A DNA stretch of 64,000 nt from Antedon mediterranea. Its lineage: Eukaryota > Echinodermata > Crinoidea > Comatulida > Antedonidae. The stretch lies in contig NC_092676.1 in the NCBI RefSeq assembly GCF_964355755.1, positions 19,514,288-19,578,287 on the forward strand, in the 5' to 3' direction. The position numbers and the translations under genes are program-made. The notes under the pieces are model-generated. The model made no database searches and was not told the DNA's origin. It saw only the letters and a program-made list of their open reading frames with translations. Shown here one piece after another: positions 23,167 to 34,523 of the stretch (position 1 is its first letter; each line of letters starts with the position of its first letter).

Positions 23167-23170
<4 letters not shown>

Positions 23171-23199
<29 letters not shown>
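23171..23199 (+). repeat. (TG)n microsatellite
   Basis: About 14-15 uninterrupted TG dinucleotides. Confidence 0.98.
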
Positions 23200-23202
<3 letters not shown>

Positions 23203-23617
23203 AACACAGTTATTGAGATCTATTATCACTCTACAATAGATGATGGTATGTTTTATAGTAATCCACCCTTTAAATAGCCATTTTTTGGTAATCATACATT
23301 ATGTAGTACGATGGTAATTATAACCAAATAGATCGTATGTTTATAACATTATGGTGATATTAGAGTGGTAGGTACATTACAAATCTGATTAAGAAAACAT
23401 ATTTTATGACCTTTTAGAAGATTGCCCTAAGAAAAAAAAATTTAATGTGTGTTATATAGTATAGGTTACAAAACATAAGAGATATGTAATTTGTGATACT
23501 AACCAGGTATAAAAGGTCAATAGTGCATGCTGGTATTGCCCTAGTTCTTATTAGTAACTGGTTGATAGATGAGGGCTATAATGAATGTAATTAGTAAATG
23601 ATTGAGAAGATACAAAA

Positions 23618-23980
23618 ATGAAATACAATATAGGGCTATCATTTTCTTATTCACTTAAAATTCATTACTGTACTTCGTCAAGTATTAAATTTATATCTCG
23701 GTCTATTGATGCTCCAACTCTTGAGGGATTGAATGATGTCACATGTGATGAGAAAGAATCAACTTTACGTCAATTTCTTCAACTTTCTTTAGAATTAATC
23801 TCATCGGAAAAAGGATTGAATATTATGTTGATATATCCAAGTTCACGCCCTTTTACCATCAAACCTTTTTTTTATCTATTGCTAAACATTGTTGCTTGTA
23901 AAGGTTTTTACATTTTTTTTTTGTCTTTTAGAACTTTTTTTCCAATTAATGTTTGCTTCTTTCACATTTGCCATATTTAG
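23618..23980 (+). other. 120-codon open frame, unassigned
   Basis: The longest ATG-initiated frame in this part. Its middle (about 23696-23860; includes SIDAPTLEGLNDVTCDEKES and LRQFLQLSLELISSEKG) has a protein-like mix of residues, while both ends are low-complexity. The 3' end overlaps the MITE fragment at 23970. No domain recognised. It could be a decayed transposon protein or chance. Confidence 0.15.
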
Positions 23981-24044
23981 GCATATCACACCATAGAGAT
24001 AATATCTCTATAATCACTAGTTTCATAATGTAGACAGAGCTTAA
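23970..24044. mobile_element. TTAA MITE, copy 3 (right-hand fragment)
   Basis: Carries the family phrases ccatatttaggcatatcaca and agtttcataatgtagacagagc followed by TTAA at 24041-24044. The left half is missing. Confidence 0.6.
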
Positions 24045-24554
24045 GGTTGTGTTTGCGAAATTTCAAATTGTATACCCTGAAAATTTGCCTTTAAAAACTT
24101 GTTAACGTAGGATTTACTGATTTATCTGGATTTGTCTCCGGAACTTCAAGTTTCGTTAAATGCACCTTTTGCAGATGCCACCTTCTTTCTATTTGGGGTT
24201 TATATTTTTTTTCTAATTTTTATAATCTTAATTAATTGTTTATAAAAGTTTCTATTTAATTATTTTATAATAAATAACAAGTTATTTTTGTTCATTTGAA
24301 ATTTAACTATATTATGACAATGACTATATATCTAAATTATAAATCTGATTTAGCTCCCGATAGCATATAACCAATTTTTCTTTTGAAATTTGCAAAATCA
24401 TCATTATTATGCGAGTTATAATTCATTTTATGTAACCTTGTATAGGTTTAGCATATTCATATTGATACCAAATTTCCTGATACTATTTCATTCATGTTAA
24501 CATATTAATCTGATAATCTGTTTTGTTTTCCTGTCTATGTTAATTATTTTCAGG

Positions 24555-24597
24555 TGTGGTGTGACCACTCCCATTTCTTGCCGCAAAACAGAATAGG
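24555..24597 (+). CDS. Candidate 43-nt internal exon
   Basis: Preceded by a strong acceptor (a long T/C-rich tract, gttttgttttcctgtctatg, then ttattttcag) and followed by ATAG|GTGATT. Read in phase 0 it encodes VWCDHSHFLPQNRI plus one base. It would follow the exon at 23116-23148 in phase. Alternatively the acceptor leads into a longer frame that stops soon after. No family recognised. Confidence 0.25.
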
Positions 24598-24599
24598 TG

Positions 24600-26460
24600 A
24601 TTGACCTAAAGCCTTGAGTGTAACCTTTTTCCTACCCCTTATTATCCAGACCATGAACAAATCCAAAAAGCAAGGCGAATCAATCATGGGTAATTACTAC
24701 TTTGTCATTCGCAGCTAGCCCTACTAGTTTACAGTCACCAAGTCATGCTTTTTCTGGGTTGAAATGTCGCTTGACCTAGCTAGGCCGATGATTCAAGGCT
24801 GAATTGTATGTGCTGAGGTTGACTTGCAGCTGATAGGGTGGTGGAAGCTCATTTTGTTACTTCCTGTGCTCTCTCCGTTTTCATGTAAACACACACAATG
24901 TGAACATTCTGTTGTTAATTGAATAACGGACATCATAAGCGGTACAAGACTGCGATGAAAGCACGCACGAAAAACATGAACCATGTACAGTTCATTACAG
25001 TGTTGTTGACTTTAAAGGCTCATCAAGATTCTAGTAATTGAGTAATCATTGTTTACCCGTGTTTTTACACATCATTTTTTTCAAATCGATAAAAAAAACA
25101 CTTGATTATACTTGGCATCAAGGAATTATCTGCATATTGCAACATTACCCTGACCTCTTGGAAGCAAGGTCATTAGCAGCCAACAGATGAAAAATTTGAT
25201 TTGTTGATGAACTATTGAACTTGAATCTCAGTTCAGTGGCAGTGACAATTATCTAATTAACATTTATCAGCACAAAGTCAAACCTTTCATTTCTTAATGT
25301 CATCGCCTAATTTATGAGCAGTTTGATTGCTAAACGAGAAAGTTTACATTATATTCATAATCATCTACATTGTTATTATTAACACGTTAGTTTTCGTGCA
25401 ATCAAATAAAAATTAGGAATATGCAGATTAGACTTTAGACTATCTATCTAAACAATACAGCCTTAATTGTAGTTCCATTGCTGGAGCATAATAAAGTATG
25501 ATGACATAACATAAGGCTGCTCAGTACATACATAAAATTGTGTTAGCGGTGTTCACACTGAACCTAGATTTCGGTATGCTAGGTGGATCCAAAGAAATCT
25601 GGTGTATCTTAGATTTTCAATGCGCTTTGTTCACAACACACAAAACAAGAATGTCATATTTACTTAAAGATGATGATTATAAGATAAGATTTTTTTTTTA
25701 AATAAATGACTTGAGGTCCTTTGCACTGAATCTGTGCACTGGATAAAATAGATGTTATGAAAGTCACATTTACTCTATGCTCTCATGTGGTATTTGTTAA
25801 CATATTACAGCAGATTGTTTTATATACACATCAATATCATTAAAAAACAATAATGTATTAAAATGATTGCTTGAATTAACACATTAATATTTGATAACTT
25901 ATCTAAAAATATTTGTATCATTATGAAATAATCACATAAACAGTATCATAAAACAATTTTATAATGTTGAAATGAATAACTGCATTAAAACATTGTTACA
26001 TCATTTCTCTAGGAGTATAAATGTGTTTATATCATTGTAAAATAATCGCCATAGCAATCATAAAATAATTGTAAAATGTTTAAATGAATGACTGCATTAA
26101 CACATTGTTACATAATTTATCTTAAAAATAGTTATTAAGCAATAATCACATTTAATTCATTAAAATGATTGATTGCATTTTTATATCTTAAAATCTATCA
26201 TTTCATATATAGTAATCAACAAAAGAAAATGTGTTATTTTTTGTTTATGTTTAATCAACTTTCCCAATACTGGACACTTTCGGGCTGGCTAATATGCCTG
26301 GTTTTTCAGAAATTCTGGCATTCTGAATGTGTTTTAATGGTAAAAAAGATTTATTTTAGATATAACAAATTATGAAATTTGTGTCTTGGGCGAGTCGTCC
26401 ATATTTTAGTTTATTTATATAAAATGTATATATTGTTGCTTAAAAGTTTTTATGGCAAAT
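24600..26460. other. Intergenic or intronic stretch
   Basis: Nothing firmly recognised. Between 25860 and 26165 there are several diverged copies of a phrase like taaaatgattg(c)attaaaacattgttacataattt, suggesting a degenerate repeat with a period of about 120 bp. Confidence 0.35.
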
Positions 26461-26461
26461 A

Positions 26462-26495
26462 AAGTAAAATAAGGTTTGCGGTACACTATTCTCTA
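26462..26495. mobile_element. Solo end of the 10.34-kb fold-back MITE family
   Basis: ATAAGGTTTGCGGTACACTA matches the inverted right end of the 10340-10487 element (GTAAGGTTTGCGGTACACCA) at 18 of 20 bases. No opposite end was found nearby. Confidence 0.5.
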
Positions 26496-26730
26496 GACGT
26501 AGATGGTGGTAGCCACATGCATACTTACGATGTCGTTGTAACTTGCCTTGCAATCTCAAGATCCAGGATTAAATTTTGAAAAAGTTCCAGTGCTGTAAAA
26601 CAACTCCAATCCCTAGCCTCAAATAATTGCAGAGTGAACTCGTTGTTGGAACGTTGCTTATTGTTTTTAAAAAGTAATATAAAATATACTATATTGTTTA
26701 TACAGTAATATTGTTTTTGATTAATAATTA

Positions 26731-27303
26731 TCTATATTATAAGTGAGAGAGTTTGTCTGTCTGTTTGTTTGTTCGTTATACAAGTTTTTGTTACTGCACG
26801 TAATCTTACATATGGGGTATCAAAATGACCGCAATTGTACCGGGAATGTTCTAAGCTATATTTCAACATCATCCGCCACCTAGGATCCAAGTTAGGGACC
26901 AAAATGTGGTCAAAACCCCCACTTTTGATGTTTGTTCGTTATACAAATTCTTACTAGGCCTACATTTGAACTGTCCAGGGGAGGAGGTAAGGTTTGTTGA
27001 TTGTGGCTGCGATGGTGCGAGGCGAAAGAAGGCCGGGGAACCACAGTATTAACATTACATATTTTATTATCAGCCAATATGACACCTACTCATTTACACA
27101 GTTTACAACGTACTTAAGCCATAGGCCTATCATAGCTATGTATGTCCTCTCAATTTGAAGCTAAAGTTTAATTGAATTTGTCCTTCACTGGAAAGAGTGT
27201 AGGGTGTTATTAAGGGGTGGAGGTTGGTGCGTATACGGAGATACTGGCGTCGGGTGTTATGTACTGATTTTGAAACCCGCCCTGGGGCGGGTATAATTGC
27301 TAG
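26731..27303 (+). mobile_element. Non-autonomous Helitron, 573 bp
   Basis: Starts TCTATATTATAAGTGAGAGA and ends with a perfect hairpin ACCCGCCC-TG-GGGCGGGT (27275-27292), a 7-base spacer, and CTAG (27300-27303). It sits between a host A (26730) and T (27304). The 5' TC, 3' hairpin plus CTRR, A^T insertion and absence of terminal inverted repeats or target duplication are the full set of Helitron hallmarks. The interior duplicates a gttcgttatacaa phrase (about 26771 and 26935) and carries one TAGGCCTA. No Rep/helicase frame, so it must depend on an autonomous element elsewhere. Confidence 0.85.
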
Positions 27304-27378
27304 TGACATATAAAGATAAACTGATACTCTTAATTCACTTTTTGTATCTTTCAGGAATTGTCAAAGTAAGTAATTAAT

Positions 27379-28650
27379 AACAATTCATGTGATGAGGAGC
27401 AATGGTAAGAAAGGTATGGGCTCAAGACCTGCGTATACCATATTGCTTGTATCCCTTATACACAAGATTCACTCTTTGCCTCATCCTTCAGATGGGATGT
27501 AAAGCTGACTCATGTGCATATATTATTCATAACAATTCATATGGTGAAGAGAAGCAATGGTAAGGATATCAGAAAGGTATGGGCTCAATACCTGCGTATT
27601 CCATATTGCTTGTATCCCTTATACACAAGATTCACTCTTTGCCTCATCCTTCAGATGGGATGTAAAGCTGACTCATGTGCATATATTATTCATAACAATT
27701 CATATGGTGAAGAGAAGCAATGGTAAGGATATCAGAAAGGTATGGGCTCAAGACCTGCGTATTCCATATTGCTTGTATCCCTTATACACAAGATTCACTC
27801 TTTGCCTCATCCTTCAGATGGGATGTAAAGCTGACTCATGTGCATATATTATTCATAACAATTCATATGGTGAAGAGAAGCAATGGTAAGGATATCAGAA
27901 AGGAATGGGTTCAAGACCTGGGTATTCCATATTGCTTGTATCCCTTATACACAAGATTCACACTTTGCCTCATCCTTCAGATGGGATGTAAAGCTGACTC
28001 ATGTGCATATATTATTCATAACAATTCATATGGTGAAGAGAAGCAATGGTAAGGATATCAGAAAGGAATGGGTTCAAGACCTGCGTATACCATATTGCTT
28101 GTATCCCTTATACACAAGATTCACACTTTGCCTCATCCTTCAGATGGGATGTAAAGCTGACTCATGTGCATATATTATTCATAACAATTCATATGGTGAA
28201 GAGAAGCAATGGTAAGGATATCAGAAAGGAATGGGTTCAAGACCTGGGTATTCCATATTGCTTGTATCTCTTATACGCAAGATACTCTTATTGCCTCGTC
28301 CTTCAGATGGGACGTAATGCTGACTCATGTGCACATATTTTTCATAACAATTCATGTGTTGAGGAGGAGCAATGGTAAGGATATCAGAGAGGTATGGGTT
28401 GTCTATATTGCTTGTAACTCTTTGTCAAGATACAGTCATTGCCTCGTCCTTCGGATGGGATGTAAAGCTGATTCATGTGCACATATTTTTAATAACAATT
28501 CATGTGGTGAAGAGGAGCAAGGGTAAGGATATCAGAGAGGTATGGGTTTAAGACATGTCTATATCTTATTGCTTGTATCCCTTACACACAAGATACTTTC
28601 ATTGCCTCATCCTTTGGATGGGATATTAAGCTGTATCATGTGCATTTCCA
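27379..28650 (+). repeat. 163-bp tandem array built from a tRNA-derived SINE, 8 units
   Basis: Units are marked by CAATGG (CAAGGG in the last) at 27400, 27555, 27718, 27881, 28044, 28207, 28370 and 28518. The spacing is 155, 163, 163, 163, 163, 163 and 148; the first unit lacks the 8-base gatatcag. Each unit contains a B-box-like ggtatgggttcaagacctg and the SINE-body phrase ttgcctcatccttcagatgg, both also present in order in the single SINE at 48284-48540. The central units are nearly identical and the outer ones diverge, as expected for unequal exchange. The last unit runs on into more SINE-like sequence (gtgtactggtcatggtcc). Confidence 0.92.
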
Positions 28651-29310
28651 GTGTACTGGTCATGGTCCTAGGCTTGGTGCCTAAAAATACAGTTTTATAC
28701 TGAAGAGATCACCAACTATAAAGAAGAAATCAATTAAAAAAGTATATATACAAAAGTACCAGATTTAACAACAAACATTAATATTTTCTCAACTGTATCC
28801 TTACAAAGAATAACGCTATTAAAGCTTTAATGGAGCATGCATCCCTTTAGCAGTAATGAACCATGTTTATTGTTAAACGATTCATTGCTTTCATTAAGCT
28901 ATGTTATTGTACCTACACAGAAATTTGCTAGCTTAATGTATAGTCTGAACATAGAGGAATATGTAGTCCTAGTTCCTCCATGGTTCTGAACAAGGCAATC
29001 TAACAACAGGATGCCAAGTGCTGGAGATCAAAGGGTTTATCTGTGGCTGCTACACGATCAGTTGCATGACCGTTAACATACACTAGAATACGACAGAGAA
29101 TATGTGCGTATAGTACTGTTGTATTTGTCGCAACCATACATAAGATCAAAAGACTGTTGCGATTTTGTATCATGGCAAAGCGAGCTCAGTGTCCTGTTGG
29201 TCTGAACAAACAAAGTGGATTAGGATAAACCCACGCACTATTATTATTATCATCTTTGTCATAGTTTTCTTTTTAATTTTTTCATTTTAATAATATATAA
29301 TATTATTAGT
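28651..29310. other. Intergenic stretch
   Basis: No feature recognised. Confidence 0.35.
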
Positions 29311-29311
29311 T

Positions 29312-29415
29312 ATTTTAACTTGAAATAAAAATTCTTTAAGAAATTGATATCCGCGTTTGCTTTTGCGACCTTCTTGTTAAGTTTCTCAAACTGTCTAAGG
29401 TCGACTGCTTGGTTA
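29312..29415 (-). other. Short coding-like island
   Basis: On the minus strand a 33-codon frame begins after a possible acceptor (ctagtacag) with QAVDLRQFEKLNKKVAKANA, continues DINFLK, and stops at TAA. The heptad-like spacing of hydrophobic residues (L, F, L, V, A, I, L) suggests a coiled coil. The composition stands out from the flanking AT-rich DNA. It could be a last exon, or a remnant of a retroelement ORF whose N-terminal region is often helical. Not identified. Confidence 0.2.
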
Positions 29416-29429
29416 CTGTACTAGTCGAG

Positions 29430-30780
29430 GCAAATGCCTTATATTGCTATGTGTTTTTTTCTGATTGGATTTATTAAATAAATTAAAGCAATTTTAAATA
29501 TTTGATTTCACCAGTACAGCAACATGTTCCAGTCATTTCGATTCTTCTATTGTATTAATGTATCATAGACGAATTCATAATATAGTGACACATGTGACAA
29601 TTACATGATACAGAGACGAACATGTCATGTTTTATTATGTAACTTTATTCATATAATAAACAAATTTAGTTAGTTTTATTTTATTGAGAGAAAAAATGTG
29701 AATTGTTGTATTTCCATATTTTATTAGTATTTCATTTAACATAATAACAATGACAATTGTTGTTGCCTCTAATAAACAATAGAGAACATTACAATATTCT
29801 GCTTATACTATATATACTATTTTTGAGCAGTTTCCATATTGGACAACAGCAATATTACTGTGTGGAGAGTTGATCTGTTTGAAGTGTACCGACGTAATTA
29901 TTTCCCTTATTGTGTCGATATACTTTTTAATTTCTCTCGAGTCATAAAGTTATTAGAATACTGTACTAACCTGGTTTGATTATGGTAATGGTAGCGAGTT
30001 TTGCCGAAGCCGATATTCAGCCGTAGGGCCCCTATACGAACGGTGTATTTGAGACAAGCTTAAATAGAATAGGGCTTGGCGTATGTAACTCTATCTGTAA
30101 CCATTATAGCATAAAAATATTGGAAATTAATGCACGGGGTTAAAATATTAACGATATATATTTACATATGGCGTATTTTATCCAGGGAAAACGGTTTGTA
30201 TTTTGCCTTTGAGCGTGTTTCATGTCCCAATTGTGCTTTGCGATTTCTTTTAATGGCCTCATCATTCTGAAATACCAATATTGCTATTACTTGTCTTAGT
30301 ATAAAAGCAATTATGCAAATAAAAATACATAAATATAACTAATAACATATTTATTAATTAATATATTTTAATAAATGTTGTCCATAGACAGTACAATCGT
30401 TGAGCTAATTTTTTGGCTGTTTTACTTTATCGTTTTGATTTAGCTTTTCCCTATTTTTTGTATCTCCATTAAGATCCAGCCACTGATAGCCACAGCATTG
30501 TCATTTTTTCAGTAATTTGCCTTTGGATTTATATATTTAATAATGATTACATCCGTTTCCAATTTTGTAACAAGAAAGTATAGTAGGCCTACAATAGTAA
30601 TATAATAGTATTTGTCAATTTTTCTGATTTTGCTTGGCAGTTTAATTATAAAGACCTATATTTGATTTTATATTAAGTGTTATTATTCTACATCAAAAGT
30701 GTTTTGTTAATAATTAATAGTCAAACTGAAATGACAGCCGACTTCTGTTGATAAATCTCAAATTTCAATTGCTTATTTGG
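29430..30780. other. AT-rich stretch
   Basis: No gene or element boundaries recognised; one TAGGCCTA at 30584. Confidence 0.35.
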
Positions 30781-30784
30781 ACAG

Positions 30785-30827
30785 GTAAGGTTTGGAAATG
30801 AATCGCACACTGTGATGCGCCCAGCAG
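30785..30827 (+). CDS. Candidate 43-nt exon, or recursive splice site
   Basis: An acceptor (tttcaattgcttatttggacag) is directly followed by GTAAGG, and 43 bases later CAG|GTAGGT is a good donor. Read in phase 0 the 43 bases encode VRFGNESHTVMRPA plus one base: the same length and phase as 24555-24597. Two other readings exist. The AG|GTAAGG at 30783-30790 is what a ratchet point for stepwise removal of a long intron looks like. Alternatively the donor GTAAGG could close an upstream 47-base exon starting after gaaatgacag (30737). The sequence alone does not decide. Confidence 0.25.
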
Positions 30828-30829
30828 GT

Positions 30830-31840
30830 AGGTGTTTGTCTAAACACGATACATAATTGATATTGTCGCGAAATTAAAACGTTTATTATGAAAGTTAGAA
30901 TTGGAGACTAGCATTGTGAAAGGCCTGGTGAATTTCATACGATGTGGATTTACGGTCTGAAATGTATATCATTGCAAGAGGGAAACTGACGGTTGGCTTG
31001 GGTTGAAGTAACAATATGTAGAAGGGGTGGGGGTTCGTTTATTTAATTTAATGAAGAAAGAACAATAATTAACAGTACGTCAAAGTGTCGAGCAGCGTTT
31101 TTTGTAAGAAATATTTCTTGTTTAACTTAAACCCAAAATGGCACTCTCGTATGTAAAAGAGGCAGGGGTGATTTTAATTGATGACATAATGATGAGGTAA
31201 CCTACAAACAATAAGACTAGGCCCTAGGCCTAAGTCTTTGAAAAAAGAACATCAATAACGTACAAATTGTCTTTATAAATTACGGTAGGTGTGTATCATA
31301 TTTTCAAACTATCATAACTTTATGAGTGCGTTTTCGGCGTTCCCAAATATAGGCCCATACCTAGATACCGTGCATAATGAGAGTGCTTTCCTTTTGATGA
31401 AACGTTAATCTTTACTAAAACGCATTCTTACCCAATCCGCATTGTTTTATTTCGTAACATTATGAATTTCATTCATTGGCTCGTAATAACCTTCAAATAC
31501 TCTATTCATTATTGATGTTTCATTTGTGGCGATGGAATAGCAATTTGTTTCACTTTTAATGCTGTAATTAGGATAGATGACCAGTTCACGTCTTACATAA
31601 AAGCAATACGCGTAATCATTTCGTGAGGTCTCGTAGTTCTAGCATCTTTTACGAGTTTTCTTTAAAGGCGATAGGTGCGGACAAAAACAATTCTATTGAT
31701 CATACATTCCAATTATTATCGATCTATAGTTTCCCCTATGTTTCATACTTTTTGGTATTTTATTTGTGTTACTGTACACGATCTTGTTGAAAATAAGCAC
31801 TTTCTTCAAAAATCCCTATTCGTTCGTACATAAATGTTGG
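30830..31840. other. Intergenic or intronic stretch
   Basis: No feature recognised; slightly richer in CpG than the first 25 kb; TAGGCCTA at 31225. Confidence 0.35.
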
Positions 31841-31842
31841 CA

Positions 31843-31934
31843 AGGTGGGCACTGGACGAGAGGAGCCCTTGATCAATGTTAGGACCAATCAAGGTGCTTT
31901 AAACAGTCCTGGCTTTGTTTTTATCAAACCTGTT
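31843..31934 (+). mobile_element. 5'-truncated copy of the 44-kb SINE
   Basis: About 92 bases (aggtgggcactggacgag... to ...tggctttgtttttatcaaacctg) match the inverted sequence of 43998-44094 with few differences. It lacks the 5S-like part and most of the body, as 5'-truncated retrocopies do, and is followed by a short (TA)n run. Confidence 0.75.
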
Positions 31935-31989
31935 ATATATATATAATTATCGTTGTTGGTTTCGATTGAAAACAATTTGTTTTTAAATA

Positions 31990-32420
31990 AATAAAAAAAA
32001 AAAAGATTACTAAATAATAGGTAATATAACGTTTCTGTTTTTACTTTATAGGGATTAACAAGACATGTTATTACATTAGGTTAAACTACCTAACTACTGA
32101 AAAAAAACTATGTCTAGTTTTTATAGCAGAATTTTTCCAAATTTTTTATTTGACCATGTTTTTTATTCATGATTTACGTTACACATACTTGATTTATGTA
32201 CAATTACCCAATATTATATTTAAAATTAATGCCCTTACCTGAGCTTTAAAATATGAAGCTATTTTTAGCGATTCGTTTTCTCGTACATTCACTGTTTTTT
32301 TTTATATTATTAGGCCTATAGGGCCTATGTTGTTATTGTTATACAATAGAACTTCCTCCTTTGTGACAACCATATTAAGAGGGCTGGACACTTGCCCATA
32401 AATATGAAAATTCAATTTAG
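31990..32420. other. AT-rich stretch
   Basis: Homopolymer runs only; TAGGCCTA at 32311. Confidence 0.35.
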
Positions 32421-32439
32421 AAAGCACCCTTTGTAATAA

Positions 32440-32570
32440 TACCTCGCACTTTGTATTACGGTACCTGTACATTTCGCACATTTCAATATCTCGCACTTTT
32501 TATTATCTCGCACTTCGTATACATTTCGCACTTTTTTTATTCCTCGCACTTTTTATTATTATTATAATTG
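32440..32570 (-). repeat. Short irregular tandem repeat (TCGCACTTTNTATTA)
   Basis: The phrase (c/t)tcgcactttttatta recurs at about 32442, 32492, 32505, 32525 and 32544, with partial atttcgcac units between. It ends in a (TTA)n run. Spacing is irregular, about 13-20 bases. Confidence 0.6.
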
Positions 32571-33068
32571 TCGTACATATATAAATAACTTGTCGCAAGT
32601 TTGTAATAATAGTATGTAAACTTCTACTAAAAAGATCCAAATTGGCTGAACCAGCATAACCCGTTTGTATACCCTCTTTTCCCCCTCCCCTTGACACTAC
32701 GTTTGTTTGTTTTTGCACCATCATCAAGCTCTCCATCTGTCACAAATAATGTACAGACGTCATCTGTCCAGTGTATTCGTCACAGACTGATAAACCACAC
32801 CCACGCGTATAACCGCAGATTAAGATCGATTGGCCAAACGATTATTTTGATTGAGGAATTGTCTTGAGTGCTTCCCTTAGGTTAATCCTGTAGATAACAA
32901 TCATTTCACGCCGCCGACCTCTGCCCCCCTATACTTGGATTTACCACTTAAATCCCATTAAGAAGGGGAATCAATTCCTCAGATCAAACTTATATTGTAA
33001 TTTGAAATTGTATATCGTAGTATAATAATAATATTTGTTGAAGCTACAACTTTACAACTGGTACACGT

Positions 33069-33349
33069 TCATACACGTTGCGTTCTTAAAATAAATATAT
33101 AGACAACAAACAGATACAAAATCAATCCAACAAACAGATAAGTAATTATAATTACCCCACCGAAACGATCGCTGTCGTAGTTGGTAACGGGTAGCATAAT
33201 ATATAGTTCAATTTTTTCAATATAGCTCAATTGGGTATATTTTAATCCGTTTATAAGATATGAATTGTTTAATCTATATTTCTTCTTATTAATTTCACAG
33301 CATTTTTCAATTATTATCGCCAACTGTTTTGATGTATTAATGTGCTGAC
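33069..33349 (-). CDS. Candidate last exon: membrane anchor of an unrecognised surface protein
   Basis: Acceptor actacactttcttataaag (AG at 33351-33350) opens a frame in phase 1 that encodes 92 residues and stops at TGA (33071-33069). Residues 1-60 are hydrophilic with a Cys pair (EKCCEI) and two N-glycosylation sequons (NTS, NNS). Residues about 64-87 are a strongly hydrophobic segment (GGVIIITYLFVGLILYLFVV), followed by a short basic tail RTQRV. This is the layout of a type I membrane protein end. It joins in phase with the exon at 34524-34743. Not assigned to a family. It could still be a chance frame, since AT-rich DNA yields frames near 100 codons here. Confidence 0.35.
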
Positions 33350-33673
33350 CTTTATAAGAAAGTGTAGTAACATTGTGCGACAAAATCTACCGACGATCGG
33401 GTAGAATGCTGGTAGTGTAAATCTGTATTTCGTGTTAGTTATGATACCGTTGAATGCTGCTAATGTTGTGAGTTTCTACTAGGCTAGAATAAATGATGAT
33501 TCACTGCCAATTTTATATATTTGCCAACATAGCAGACAAAAAGAAGATGCGATCAAAACAAATGGTATGATATAAACTCGATCATATACAGTATATCTGC
33601 ATCACAAGTATCTGGCATTGGATCACCCAACTTTAACAAATAGTCTATATCTCGAAAAGAAGTCCATACTTTT

Positions 33674-33687
33674 GGGGGGGGGGGGGG
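33674..33687 (+). repeat. Poly-G run (14 G)
   Basis: An uninterrupted G tract; the length is a likely sequencing-error site. Confidence 0.9.
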
Positions 33688-33910
33688 TTTGGTATGGACG
33701 TTTATGGCCATAAAGTGTGAGACCACGTTGTAGTCAATTTAAAGAACATTAACTCATGACAATTTGATAACTTTGTAGACATTATTTAATTCTAGATTTT
33801 GTCGTTAGTTTTTATCAATTTCTAATATGCACATTATGTACATTACTGTTATTTATGTATTCTTAATTGTTAACCTGTAAACTGTTTAGTATATTAGATA
33901 GCGAGTGAAT

Positions 33911-33990
33911 TAATTCAATTCAATTCAATTCAACTTTTATTTCAGACAATTGTCCATATGGTATAATATAATTATTACACACAAAAAAAG
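33911..33990 (-). mobile_element. LINE 3' end with (TTGAA)n tail
   Basis: On the minus strand, ...ccatatggacaattgtctg followed by aaataaaagttgaattgaattgaattgaattaa has the AATAAA-like end plus short repeated tail characteristic of CR1/L2-type LINE 3' termini. Only the tail end is recognisable. It lies in the putative intron between the candidate exons at 34.5 and 33.3 kb. Confidence 0.5.
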
Positions 33991-34523
33991 ATGAAGGAGA
34001 GACGACCAAAGCTTTTATCTATTGGTATATAATTCCCCTCTCCATTTGTAGTACATGTTTGAATCCATCAACAAATATTTATATAATACAAATTAACATT
34101 CTGTTAATTAATAGATTATAGCGCACAAATTAAACACATACATTAATTTAATCTGCAATATTGAACAATAATTGAGTATTTTAATTGATTCGTCCTATTC
34201 GATTTGTTTCAAGTATTCGCATCCGTTACATTTGAAAGCAAAAAAAAAACTTAATTGATTGCCAAAATCGAGAATTCAGGCGACGCACTGAATGATGACG
34301 TTACACATACCCTGATTAATATTTATGATAAGTGCGACCTCTACGGTTGGAAACAATCTGAGCTTTTAACCAATCAGAGCAAGCCATGTATTATTGTCCT
34401 TTGTATAGTTTACTTGATATTTTGATCACCTTGTTTATTATAAATTCGAGGTGAAAGCCTAAGCTAATGAAATATAGGTACATTTCACAACCCAATGTGA
34501 TTTGAATATAATAATTGCCTTAC

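Noticed and set aside
27514-28526. Series of overlapping 70-110-codon open frames
   Set aside because: They repeat every 163 bases, which is not a multiple of three, so the same DNA is read in successive frames of the SINE-derived array. No start, stop or splice logic makes them genes.
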